A DNA stretch of 64,000 nt from Cytophagales bacterium (GTDB lineage: Bacteria > Bacteroidota > Bacteroidia > Cytophagales > Cyclobacteriaceae). Made by a program: the position numbers and the translations under genes. Of the stretch, positions 26,009 through 34,677 are shown piece by piece. Positions within the stretch are counted from its first letter, which is position 1. Every line of letters begins with the position of its first letter. The notes under the pieces were generated by a model. It searched no databases, had not been told where the DNA came from, and was given only the letters and a program-made list of their open reading frames with translations. The stretch lies in assembly GCA_027317105.1 (NCBI GenBank), contig DAHVFH010000210.1:5702-69701 (forward strand), read 5' to 3'.

Positions 26009-27766
26009 ATGGAAAAAGTTTCTCTGCCTAAAGGAACCCGCGACTTCGGCCCGACTCAGATGGCCAAGCGGCAATTTATCATTGAATCCATCAAAAGTGT
26101 GTTTCAAAATTACGGATTTCAACCCTTAGAGACTCCCGCCATGGAGAACCTTTCTACCCTTACAGGAAAATATGGTGATGAAGGAGATAAGCTTTTGTTT
26201 AAGATTTTAAATTCAGGACCGGGATCTATCGATGATTTCAAGTCCTTATTTAAGCTTAAAGAAATGGTGAATCAAGGAAGTATTAAGAGCCACCTAAAGA
26301 ATATTATTGTTGACTTTTTTGAGAATTTTTACGATAAAATAAAAAATCAAAACCTAATTCAAACAACGGACTCAAGCTATCTTCTATACAGAGATACAAT
26401 TATTAGCGAATTGATCCTTTTTAAAGAGATTTATTTCAAAAAATATCCAAACGAACAGGTAGGATATCTACAGGTTAAAGACCTAATACAGAATGATCGC
26501 AGTTTCATTGCTGAGAAATTAGGAGAAACGCTTTTCAAATCTTTAGGAAAGACTTTTTTCACAGAAAACATTGAGAAAAAATATTTTGATTCTGAAAATT
26601 TTGACTTTTTTAAAGAAATTTTTAGAGACGCAAGTAATGATATTAGTAACTATCCAGAAATATCCATAATCTCCGAAAAAGGTCTGCGCTACGATCTCAC
26701 TGTTCCCTTCGCTCGCTATGTGGTAATGAACCGCCATGAGATCGCTTTTCCCTTCAAGCGCTATCAAATCCAACCGGTGTGGCGAGCCGATCGTCCGCAG
26801 AAAGGGCGCTATCGTGAATTTTATCAATGCGATGCCGATGTGGTAGGAACTGATTCCTTAGTGTGCGAAGCAGAAATTATCCTCATGATAAAAGACGCGT
26901 TTAAGGCCTTGGGCATTAAAGATTATAGCGTAAAAATTAATCACCGGGCAATCCTATCAGGGTTGGCGCAAATTCTAAAAGCGGAAGGAAATGAGAGCGC
27001 ACTCTTTGTAGCGATCGACAAACTCGACAAACTTGGAGAAGAAAAAGTAAAAGAGGAGTTGGCATTAAAAGGATTTGATGAAAGCAGCCTTTCGCTTCTA
27101 TTTGATATCTTAAACTTTAAAGGCAACACGAAACAAAAAATTGATTTCCTCACACAGAAATTTATGAACTCTGAAAAAGGAAAAAAGGGGCTAAGCGATT
27201 TCACAGAAGTTCTTGCCTTACTTAAAAAATTTGGCGCTAATGAAGATCATGTCGAGTTTGACATTTCTCTTGCCCGGGGTTTGAGTTACTATACTGGCTG
27301 TATCTTTGAAGTGAAGATCAATAAGGTTGGGATCGGCAGTGTAAGCGGTGGCGGTCGTTATGATAACCTCACTGCGGTCTTTGATTCGAAAGAAAAAAGT
27401 TCGGGTGTCGGCTTTTCATTTGGCATCGACCGTATTTATGACGCGATGGAAGAATTGCAGATCTTCCCAGAAAACGCAACGGCTTCTTCAATGGCTTTAG
27501 TGGCGCACCTGGATGAAGAGAGCTTTACCTACGGATTAAAAATCGTGCAATCGTTGCGCGAAAATGGAATTGCAAGTGAGATTTATCCTGACCAAACGAA
27601 GATCAAAAAACAATTGGAGTATGCCGATAAAAAGAAAATACCTTTTGTAATTGTCATTGGTTCTGAGGAGATGAAAACAGGATTGCTAACGCTGAAAAAA
27701 ATGCAATCAGGCGAACAACTAAAGTTATCTTTCCAAGAAATTATCAGTAATGTTTCGATCAGATAA
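26009..27766 (+). CDS. hisS: Histidyl-tRNA synthetase with a large internal insertion
   Basis: A 585-residue class II synthetase that charges tRNA-His. Motif 1 lies around residues 25-50, motif 2 at YQIQPVWRADRPQKGRYREFYQCD, the histidine signatures at RGLSYYTGCIFE, motif 3 at GVGFSFGIDRIYD, and an anticodon-binding domain at the C-terminus (AAFT-like SMALVAHLDEE... to the end). Bacteroidota HisRS normally has about 455 residues; this one is longer by about 125, all between ILNSG (residue 70) and ISEKGLRYDLTVPFARY (221-237), where relatives have about 25 residues. The insert is very AT-rich and is listed separately. The start is the ATG at 26009, two codons inside the open frame. hutH follows 43 nt downstream. 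Confidence 0.94.
   Translation: MEKVSLPKGTRDFGPTQMAKRQFIIESIKSVFQNYGFQPLETPAMENLSTLTGKYGDEGDKLLFKILNSGPGSIDDFKSLFKLKEMVNQGSIKSHLKNIIVDFFENFYDKIKNQNLIQTTDSSYLLYRDTIISELILFKEIYFKKYPNEQVGYLQVKDLIQNDRSFIAEKLGETLFKSLGKTFFTENIEKKYFDSENFDFFKEIFRDASNDISNYPEISIISEKGLRYDLTVPFARYVVMNRHEIAFPFKRYQIQPVWRADRPQKGRYREFYQCDADVVGTDSLVCEAEIILMIKDAFKALGIKDYSVKINHRAILSGLAQILKAEGNESALFVAIDKLDKLGEEKVKEELALKGFDESSLSLLFDILNFKGNTKQKIDFLTQKFMNSEKGKKGLSDFTEVLALLKKFGANEDHVEFDISLARGLSYYTGCIFEVKINKVGIGSVSGGGRYDNLTAVFDSKEKSSGVGFSFGIDRIYDAMEELQIFPENATASSMALVAHLDEESFTYGLKIVQSLRENGIASEIYPDQTKIKKQLEYADKKKIPFVIVIGSEEMKTGLLTLKKMQSGEQLKLSFQEIISNVSIR
26219..26653 (+). other. AT-rich in-frame insert within hisS
   Basis: About 145 codons (residues 71-215 of HisRS) between class II motif 1 and motif 2 that do not correspond to the normal enzyme. 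The encoded segment is rich in Lys, Ile, Phe, Asn and Glu and looks helical (for example FKLKEMVNQGSIKSHLKNII and LFKEIYFKKYP). By hand count bases 26221-26640 have about 29 % GC against 47-58 % in the lines on either side. There is no intein signature (no Cys/Ser at the left joint, no His-Asn at the right), no stop and no known domain that I recognise. Confidence 0.8.
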
Positions 27767-27809
27767 ATTGAATTCCTATGCAAATCGTAAAACATAATCG
27801 ATTCCGCCC

Positions 27810-29309
27810 TTGAATCCTACCCATACGATAACCGCTCAAAGTCTCAGTTTTTCTGACTTGGAAGAAGTCCTTAAGGCAGACTCAAAAATTGCGTTATCAC
27901 CATCGTCAAAAAATAAAATTGAACAATGCCGGGCGTACCTCGATGAAAAGCTCTCGACTACCTCTGAACCCATCTATGGAATCAATACAGGTTTCGGATC
28001 GCTATACAACAAAAATATTCCCAAGGACCAACTTGAAAAGCTTCAGGAAAATTTGGTGATGTCGCACGCCTGCGGCATGGGAGACGAAGTGCCAAAGGAG
28101 ATTGTGAAGCTCATGCTTTTTCTAAAAATCCAGTCATTGGCCTATGGTTATTCGGGGGTGCAAACGGAAACGGTAGAACGACTTATTGCGATGTTCAATG
28201 AAAATATGCTCCCAAAAATTTATGAAATGGGCTCATTGGGTGCTTCGGGTGATTTGGCTCCCTTGGCACATCTTTCCCTTCCTTTGATTGGTTTAGGCGA
28301 AGTTTATTTTCAAGACGAACTCACAAAAAGCGATAAGGTGTTAAAGGTTTTGGGCTGGGGGAAACTCAACCTTAAATCAAAAGAGGGATTAGCGCTACTC
28401 AACGGTACTCAATTTATGAGCGCCTACGGAGTTTGGTGTTTGTTACACGCCAATCGGATATTGAAATTGGGTAATATTATTGGTGCCCTTTCCTTGGATG
28501 CATTTGATGGCCGCCTTGAGCCTTTCAATGAAAATGTTCATCGTATCCGACCCCATACGGGTCAAATCAAAGTGGCTGCAGAAATACGAAAACTATTGGA
28601 AGGCAGTGCCATCATCAAACAAACTAAAAAGCATGTACAAGACCCCTACTCCTTCCGTTGTATCCCGCAAGTACATGGAGCCAGTGAGGATGTCCTTGAA
28701 TTTGTTTCAAAAACGTTCCTTACTGAAATCAATAGCGTAACTGACAACCCCAATATTTTTTCAGAGCAGGATCAAATTATTTCAGCAGGAAATTTCCACG
28801 GTCAGCCATTGGCTCTGGCATTAGATTTTCTCTCCATTGCGATGGCTGAGATGGGTAGCATATCGGAACGCAGAACCTATCAGCTGATTTCTGGTTCGAG
28901 GGAACTCCCAAATTACCTTGTGGCAAATCCCGGTATTAACTCAGGCTTGATGATACCCCAATACACAGCAGCATCGTTGGTCAGTCAAAACAAACAACTT
29001 TGCCATCCCGCCTCGGTGGATTCGATTGTCTCCAGCAATGGCCAGGAGGATCACGTGAGTATGGGTGCCAATGCCGCAACTAAAGCCTACCGCGTGGTTA
29101 ACAATGTTTATTCCATTCTGGCCATAGAGTTAATTACCTCGGCCCAGGCAATTCATTTTAGGAAGCCGTTAAAAACCTCCCCTTATCTCGAGAACTTTGT
29201 CAATACTTTTAGGGAACAAGTTCCGTTTATAGAAACAGACCGATTGTTGCACGATGACTTGATAAAAGCAACTTGTCTTATTAAAGAAATGAATATTCCT
29301 AACATTTAA
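27810..29309 (+). CDS. hutH: Histidine ammonia-lyase
   Basis: A 499-residue cytoplasmic lyase that converts histidine to urocanate and ammonia, the first step of histidine breakdown. The Ala-Ser-Gly triad that cyclises into the MIO cofactor is at residues 145-147 in GSLGASGDLAPL. The active-site Tyr region (TGFGSLYNKNI) and the QEDHVSMGANA motif near residue 415 are also present. Start is a TTG at 27810; no closer ATG is seen. Phenylalanine/tyrosine lyase is a remote alternative, because all share the fold. It lies 43 nt after hisS, with no terminator visible between, so co-transcription is likely. hutU, hutI and hutG are not in the window. Confidence 0.92.
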   Translation: MNPTHTITAQSLSFSDLEEVLKADSKIALSPSSKNKIEQCRAYLDEKLSTTSEPIYGINTGFGSLYNKNIPKDQLEKLQENLVMSHACGMGDEVPKEIVKLMLFLKIQSLAYGYSGVQTETVERLIAMFNENMLPKIYEMGSLGASGDLAPLAHLSLPLIGLGEVYFQDELTKSDKVLKVLGWGKLNLKSKEGLALLNGTQFMSAYGVWCLLHANRILKLGNIIGALSLDAFDGRLEPFNENVHRIRPHTGQIKVAAEIRKLLEGSAIIKQTKKHVQDPYSFRCIPQVHGASEDVLEFVSKTFLTEINSVTDNPNIFSEQDQIISAGNFHGQPLALALDFLSIAMAEMGSISERRTYQLISGSRELPNYLVANPGINSGLMIPQYTAASLVSQNKQLCHPASVDSIVSSNGQEDHVSMGANAATKAYRVVNNVYSILAIELITSAQAIHFRKPLKTSPYLENFVNTFREQVPFIETDRLLHDDLIKATCLIKEMNIPNI

Positions 29310-29376
29310 ATGTTCATGCCTTGAACCGAGCATCCATTCTATGATTAACATCACGATTAACCGATAACATGAAGTT

Positions 29377-31299
29377 GTGAAAAGTACATTTCTATTTATT
29401 TGGTTTTTTCTCCTGGTAATGGCTGCAGAGGCCCAATACACCAGTCGGCTGGGGCGCTTTTCGGTTGATCAGATTAGAGGCTGCGCTCCGTTTACCATAA
29501 ACATAACCTCCACCAGTTTTCCGGGCAACCCGGGGTGCACTGCAGGCACGCCTTGTATTATGAATTTTGATGGTACTGGCGTTTGCCCCGCCCCTGGCAC
29601 AAGTTGTCAAAACGTAATTCAATTCACCTATACTACTCCGGGTACCTACAAACTTTCAGTATTGTATCAAAGCATTGGGGCTGACGATATCACAATCACC
29701 GTTGATCCCAACATAGCTCCAGCTTTTGATATTTTTAGCTGTGCGGGATCCAAGGTTGAGATCGATATTACCGATAATACCTACGACTCCTACGCGATTG
29801 AATTCAAAAATAATGGCGTCATCAACACTACGATTCCATCGGGAAATAATCAAGTGGCCACCTACAGTTATGGAAGCCCGGGTAGTTACAACATTAGCGT
29901 AAAAGGTAAAAAGCTCAATGCAGCAAATAATTGTAATGCAAAGGTTCAACCCTTTACGGCGATAAACACGCTTCCCACACCATCAATTAGTACGCTGACT
30001 GCCGTAGATGTCGCTACCTTAAAATTGAATTTTACGCCTCAAAAAAATATTGAATATCATGCTAACATCGCTTTTAACAATGTCGCCAATTTTCAACAAT
30101 ACAAGACTTTGTACAGTGTCGATACCTTAACGATTCCAAATCTCGCGATAAATAAAAACTACTATTGTTTTGAAATGAGTTCCTATGATCCTTGTGCCAA
30201 TACCAACACCTACTCAATCCCGGTTTGCAGTCAGGATTTTAGTTTAACCTTTGCCAGCGGAGTTAATCAATTAGGCTGGCAGACATCCAGTCTTGGTATT
30301 TCCAATATTCAGGTTATCCGCACCAACGCTACTATTAAGTCCTATACCTCCCTTGCTGGCACAGCTACTTCTTACGATGACAACGCCATCATTTGCAAAA
30401 CGAATTATTGTTATCAGTTGGTGAGCAACTATCCTGGCGGAGCAACCAGCACCTCTTTGCAACTTTGTGGAAATTCCTTCTTTATTGATACCCCAACGGC
30501 AATTGATAATACGAGTGCAGTGGTTGGAAACAACGCCCAAGTTGACCTTACCTGGCTTCAAGATCCCGCCTTTAAATCCACTTCTTATAGTGTTTTCCGC
30601 TCACAAAATTCCGTAGCCTACGTATTGAAGGATACAACCTCCGCTCAGAAATATTCTGATGCAAACTATGCCGAAGGATATTGCTACAAAATCAATTATG
30701 TCGACAACTGCGGCAATGCCAGCACGCAAGGTCTTCCGTCTTGTCCCATGCTATTAAAAGGAACGGCAAATGAAATGAATGATGTCCTCTTACAGTGGTC
30801 AAGTTATGTAGGCTGGAGTAAAGGGGTAAAGAATTATGAAGTCCAAAAATATAATCAACAGGGTCAATTAATTCAAGCCATAAATGTCGGGACTGACACA
30901 ACTTACACCGATAACCAGCTGGACGTTATAAACCAAGTTGTTTTTTACAAAATTGTTGCTACGGCAGTGGAAGCAGGTGTTACGGTATCGGTTTCTAATG
31001 AAATCAAAATTGTAAAAGGGGTAAACCTCTATTATCCTACTGCTTTTAATCCCGACAGTAAAGTCGCCCAGGTAAATAAAACATTCACCGTAAAAGGTCA
31101 TTTTATCGAAAAACTGGATTTACAGATATTTGACCGTTGGGGCACCATGGTTTTTTCTTCTGACAATAATGAATCCTGGGACGGTAAGCAAAACGGCACC
31201 AACATGCCGGTGGATACTTATGTCTGGACAGCAGAAGGCACCGACCTAATTGGAAACTATTTTAAGAAATCAGGCACGGTATTCCTTATCAGGAAATAA
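29377..31299 (+). CDS. T9SS type-B sorted surface/secreted protein
   Basis: A 640-residue exported protein. The signal peptide (hydrophobic 4-16, cleavage near AEAQ) is followed by a PKD-like domain at about residues 35-115 (GCAPFTINITSTSFPG, FTYTTPGTYKLSV), several fibronectin-III-like domains in the middle, and a type-B gliding-motility C-terminal domain (YYPTAFNPDSKVAQVN ... LQIFDRWGTMVFSSDN ... WDGKQNGTNMPVDTYVWTAEG ... VFLIRK). That domain is the T9SS sorting signal. No PorP/SprF gene is adjacent, unlike the two large adhesins further right. The start is a GTG. Likely role: adhesin or matrix protein on the cell surface. Confidence 0.88.
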   Translation: MKSTFLFIWFFLLVMAAEAQYTSRLGRFSVDQIRGCAPFTINITSTSFPGNPGCTAGTPCIMNFDGTGVCPAPGTSCQNVIQFTYTTPGTYKLSVLYQSIGADDITITVDPNIAPAFDIFSCAGSKVEIDITDNTYDSYAIEFKNNGVINTTIPSGNNQVATYSYGSPGSYNISVKGKKLNAANNCNAKVQPFTAINTLPTPSISTLTAVDVATLKLNFTPQKNIEYHANIAFNNVANFQQYKTLYSVDTLTIPNLAINKNYYCFEMSSYDPCANTNTYSIPVCSQDFSLTFASGVNQLGWQTSSLGISNIQVIRTNATIKSYTSLAGTATSYDDNAIICKTNYCYQLVSNYPGGATSTSLQLCGNSFFIDTPTAIDNTSAVVGNNAQVDLTWLQDPAFKSTSYSVFRSQNSVAYVLKDTTSAQKYSDANYAEGYCYKINYVDNCGNASTQGLPSCPMLLKGTANEMNDVLLQWSSYVGWSKGVKNYEVQKYNQQGQLIQAINVGTDTTYTDNQLDVINQVVFYKIVATAVEAGVTVSVSNEIKIVKGVNLYYPTAFNPDSKVAQVNKTFTVKGHFIEKLDLQIFDRWGTMVFSSDNNESWDGKQNGTNMPVDTYVWTAEGTDLIGNYFKKSGTVFLIRK

Positions 31300-31401
31300 T
31301 TATTTAGCTCCAATTCTTTTTTGAAGCCGTTCAAACTTTTTTTGACCGTTATGTAAAAAAGTGACGAAGTCAGGAAATAGAAATAAACTAAATTTTTCCA
31401 T

Positions 31402-32475
31402 TTACGGAGCCTTAAAAACCTCACCGCTCCCAGTGAAATATTCAATGGTAAGCGCATTGCTTGGCCAAAAAGAAATCACGGCAAACCCATTTTGTGAAGA
31501 GGCAAACAATCCATTTTTTATTTTCTTTACCGGACTACTTTTAGAGCCGGCCCCACTGACCACATAGCGCACATTCTCCTTCTCTAAATATTGAAGTGTA
31601 TGTTCATGACCTGAAACATAAATAATTCCTGGAAATTGTGCTAACAAAGGCTGTAGGTCCTGAATAAACATTTTATAAGTCGGATTCGAAGTATCCTGAA
31701 CTCCTCCAAATATTTTGCGATAACCCACATACAAAGAACCCAAAATAGGAAGCGGCAAAATTAATCGGTTGTTGAATCGGGTCAGCGGAAACAAATGATC
31801 CTGTAAAGTAAAATGGCCACCATGAGGCCCGCCTGTCATCACTGGGTGGTGTGCCGCAACGATAACTTGTTTGTTTTTATTTCGATCCAATATCTCAATA
31901 AGCTGTTGCCACGCTTGTGATGTTGCCAGAGAAGAACAGCTTTTGGATTTTTCCTTTTGAAAGAACCATTGTGAATCAATAATAACAAGGATCACCTCAT
32001 CCAACAGTTTCACTTCTACAGGGCCCGGACATCCATCGCGCGGTAAAAAATGAATGGACTTGTTGTCAATCGAATCAATAAAGTTCTGTTGGTTTAAAAT
32101 ATACTGGCCACCCGCTTTGCCACCTTGCTGCCAATCGTGATTGCCAGGGATAAAATAAGTAGTCGCATTCGTGGCCTTCACCATGTTGATTTGCGACATT
32201 AAAATATCTTCTGCCAATTTTCGCGACCTGGCTCCTTGTGGGGGCATCCCTATCGGGTAAATATTATCGCCTAAAAAAAGAATCGTCTTTGATCCATCCA
32301 ACGAGAGCATTTTTTTAAGTTGGATTTGATACGGCTTGGTTTCAGCAGCCTCTTGTCCAGCATCACCAATCAAGAAGAGCCGATGACTGGGTAATGAATC
32401 ATTTTGCTGGCTGTAACTAACGCGAATAAAACAAAAGGCAAACCCGAGTAGGAATAATTGAGTTTTGATATTCAT
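31402..32475 (-). CDS. Exported calcineurin-like metallophosphoesterase
   Basis: A protein of 357 residues from the ATG at 32475 with a signal peptide (LFLLGFAFCFIRVSYS). The metal-binding motifs of the calcineurin superfamily appear in order: LFLIGDAGQ, ILFLGDNIYPIG, YFIPGNHDWQQGG, VIVAAHHPVM and YVSGHEHTLQY. This gives the complete set of Asp, Asn and His ligands. The family hydrolyses phosphomono- or diesters; the periplasmic substrate cannot be assigned. The frame is open two codons further upstream (32484), but the shorter start gives a better signal peptide. It lies alone between the T9SS protein and cysM. Confidence 0.88.
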   Translation of the reverse strand: MNIKTQLFLLGFAFCFIRVSYSQQNDSLPSHRLFLIGDAGQEAAETKPYQIQLKKMLSLDGSKTILFLGDNIYPIGMPPQGARSRKLAEDILMSQINMVKATNATTYFIPGNHDWQQGGKAGGQYILNQQNFIDSIDNKSIHFLPRDGCPGPVEVKLLDEVILVIIDSQWFFQKEKSKSCSSLATSQAWQQLIEILDRNKNKQVIVAAHHPVMTGGPHGGHFTLQDHLFPLTRFNNRLILPLPILGSLYVGYRKIFGGVQDTSNPTYKMFIQDLQPLLAQFPGIIYVSGHEHTLQYLEKENVRYVVSGAGSKSSPVKKIKNGLFASSQNGFAVISFWPSNALTIEYFTGSGEVFKAP

Positions 32476-32637
32476 CCGCCCCAAAATTAATCATTGAGAA
32501 AATGGGTACAGCATTTCTTTGGGGCATTTCAACGTATGAAAATCAACACGGGCGCGAAGGATCTCAATGGTCACTTCAATAGGAAGCTCCGCTTGAGCTA
32601 ATTGCTCCGAAGGGGCTGAAGTCTTGCTTTCCGTTCT

Positions 32638-33516
32638 TTACCCAAACAGATCTGAGCTAAGGTACCGGTCTCCCCTATCGCACACGATAAAAACAATCAC
32701 GCCAGTTTTTATTTCGTTGGCAATTTTTATGGCAGCGCTCAATGCACCTCCGCTACTCATGCCCGCTAATATTCCTTCTTCCCTCGCCAACCTTCGTGTC
32801 ATTTCTTTGGCTTCCGATTCACTCACATCCATCACGTGGTCTACACGCTCGCGTTCAAAAATCTTCGGCAAAAATTCGGGCGTCCATCTTCGTATACCCG
32901 GAATACTCGATCCATCCGTGGGCTGCGTGCCTACAATTTGAACACCTGGATTTTTTTCTTTTAAATACCGAGACACTCCCATGATGGTGCCAGTGGTGCC
33001 CATCGCAGAAACAAAGTGAGTTACCAATCCCTTCGTGTCGTTCCATATCTCCGGGCCTGTGGTATTATAATGGGCCTTGTAATTATCAGGGTTGGCAAAT
33101 TGGTTAAGAATAAAATAGCCTTCTTTCGCAGCCATCTGTTCCGCCAACTCGCGCGAGTATTCAATAGTCTTTTGATGAGGCGTTAAGATCACTTTTGCAC
33201 CGTAAGCTTCCATGGCTAGAACTCTTTCGCGGGTGGAGTTATCAGGCATAACCAAAGTCATTTCAAGACCCATAAGACGAGCAATCATGGCTAGCGCAAT
33301 TCCAGTATTGCCACTGGTCGCTTCAATGAGTTGATCGCCTCCTTTTATTTCTCCTCGATCAAGCGCTCCTTTAATCATTCCATAAGCTGCGCGATCTTTC
33401 ACGCTCCCCCCAGGATTGTCACCTTCTAATTTTCCATAAATTGTAACCCCTTTGTTAACAGGAATGTGCTGTAATTCTACTAAGGGTGTATGCCCGATAA
33501 GGTCAGTAAGTTTCAT
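32638..33516 (-). CDS. cysM: Cysteine synthase B-type (O-acetylserine sulfhydrylase)
   Basis: A 292-residue PLP enzyme that makes cysteine from O-acetylserine and sulfide. The catalytic lysine lies in GGSVKDRAAYGMI (about residue 41), the substrate loop is ATSGNTGIALAMI, and the phosphate-binding loop GTTGTIMGVSRYL and the C-terminal SSGGALSAAIKIA are also present. Length and the GDNPGGSVKDR pattern match the CysM branch, which can also use thiosulfate, but CysK-like specificity cannot be excluded. It follows the serine acetyltransferase gene after 14 nt, so the two steps of cysteine synthesis are one operon. Confidence 0.93.
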   Translation of the reverse strand: MKLTDLIGHTPLVELQHIPVNKGVTIYGKLEGDNPGGSVKDRAAYGMIKGALDRGEIKGGDQLIEATSGNTGIALAMIARLMGLEMTLVMPDNSTRERVLAMEAYGAKVILTPHQKTIEYSRELAEQMAAKEGYFILNQFANPDNYKAHYNTTGPEIWNDTKGLVTHFVSAMGTTGTIMGVSRYLKEKNPGVQIVGTQPTDGSSIPGIRRWTPEFLPKIFERERVDHVMDVSESEAKEMTRRLAREEGILAGMSSGGALSAAIKIANEIKTGVIVFIVCDRGDRYLSSDLFG

Positions 33517-33530
33517 TGCAATATCATTTT

Positions 33531-34376
33531 TTAAAGTGGGTTTCTCTCAGCTTTGAAAACAACGAGGTCAGTTTCTTCTGTATCGCCATTGTACATCTTG
33601 GACTGGTAATAAATTTTAGAATTAGGCGGCACACTTCGCGTGAGCCACACGTTTCCTCCAATCACACTATCATGCCCGATAACAGTTTCTCCTCCGAGAA
33701 TAGTTGCCCCTGCATAGATCACCACATGATCCTCAATAGTTGGATGACGTTTCTTTTCAGCATCTATCTTCTCTACACTGAGCGCACCCAAGGTAACCCC
33801 TTGATAAATCTTAACATGGTTGCCGATCACCGTTGTTTCGCCAATGACTACGCCAGTTCCATGATCAATACAAAAATGCTCTCCAATAGAGGCCGCAGGA
33901 TGAATGTCTATTCCCGTTTTACTGTGTGCATGTTCGGTAATCACCCGGGGAATACCTTCTTCGCCTAAGCGATGAAGTTCATGCGCCAACCGATAGGCCG
34001 CAATGGCATAAAATCCAGGGTAAGTGCGCACTACCTCGCTGGTACTTTTAGCCGCTGGATCTCCTTCATACATAGCAATAATATCATGTTCCAACCGAGC
34101 ATGAATTTTGGGCAAGGCGCCAAAAAACCGCTTGGCTATTTCATCGGCATCAAATGATTTTTTTCCAGGTGCATGGCGAAGCATTTCTTCCCAATCGTGC
34201 TGGAGCTTTTTAAAATGGGTTTCGAACCCCTCTACCGAACTAAATGATTCAGCCGAAAAATCGGGGAAAAGAGCTCCCAATAACTGCGTAAACACTTGCG
34301 ATACCTCAGCAGGGGAAGGGCAGGTGGGGCATGCCTGATGCGACTGATATAATTTCTGCACAAACAATTTATCCAT
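33531..34376 (-). CDS. cysE: Serine O-acetyltransferase
   Basis: A 281-residue enzyme that acetylates serine with acetyl-CoA, the first committed step of cysteine synthesis. The N-terminal half is helical; the C-terminal half is a left-handed beta helix made of hexapeptide repeats (IGEHFCIDHGTGVVIGETTVIGNHVKIYQ, then IEDHVVIYAGATILGGETVIGHDSVIGG). The catalytic Asp-His pair appears as IDHG. It is longer at the N-terminus than E. coli CysE, as in the EpsC/SatA type, and ends differently, so the usual C-terminal Ile that binds cysteine synthase is not obvious. It is transcribed ahead of cysM. Confidence 0.92.
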   Translation of the reverse strand: MDKLFVQKLYQSHQACPTCPSPAEVSQVFTQLLGALFPDFSAESFSSVEGFETHFKKLQHDWEEMLRHAPGKKSFDADEIAKRFFGALPKIHARLEHDIIAMYEGDPAAKSTSEVVRTYPGFYAIAAYRLAHELHRLGEEGIPRVITEHAHSKTGIDIHPAASIGEHFCIDHGTGVVIGETTVIGNHVKIYQGVTLGALSVEKIDAEKKRHPTIEDHVVIYAGATILGGETVIGHDSVIGGNVWLTRSVPPNSKIYYQSKMYNGDTEETDLVVFKAERNPL

Positions 34377-34677
34377 AGGTCTTAAATAAGAATTTTACTA
34401 ATTAAGTTCAGCTTTTCGCTAATATATAGGGTGATCGGCAGAAATTAATCCTCATCACGGATTCTTTGAGATAAAGTTTAATAAAGACAGCCGTTACAGC
34501 GGATATTTGTCTGGTTTTGCAAAAAATTAACAATTTGTGACAGCGCATTCAAAAAATCAAATACCGTGGTAATACGGGCATTGGCGATGACAACGCACTT
34601 TTAAAATTTCCGTTCTAAAAAATGAATTTTATAAAACACTTGGATGTTGTAACCACAATTCAAAGTAACAGTAAATC
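34377..34677. other. Divergent intergenic region, cysE and old yellow enzyme genes
   Basis: About 300 nt of AT-rich non-coding DNA between two divergently transcribed genes. Both promoters should lie here, but I found no full TAnnTTTG box at a sensible distance on either strand, no riboswitch and no terminator hairpin. No small open frame is convincing. Confidence 0.6.

Noticed and set aside
26219..26653. An intein inside hisS
   Set aside because: No Cys, Ser or Thr at the left joint and no His-Asn-Cys/Ser/Thr at the right joint; length of about 145 residues is also too short for a splicing and endonuclease unit.
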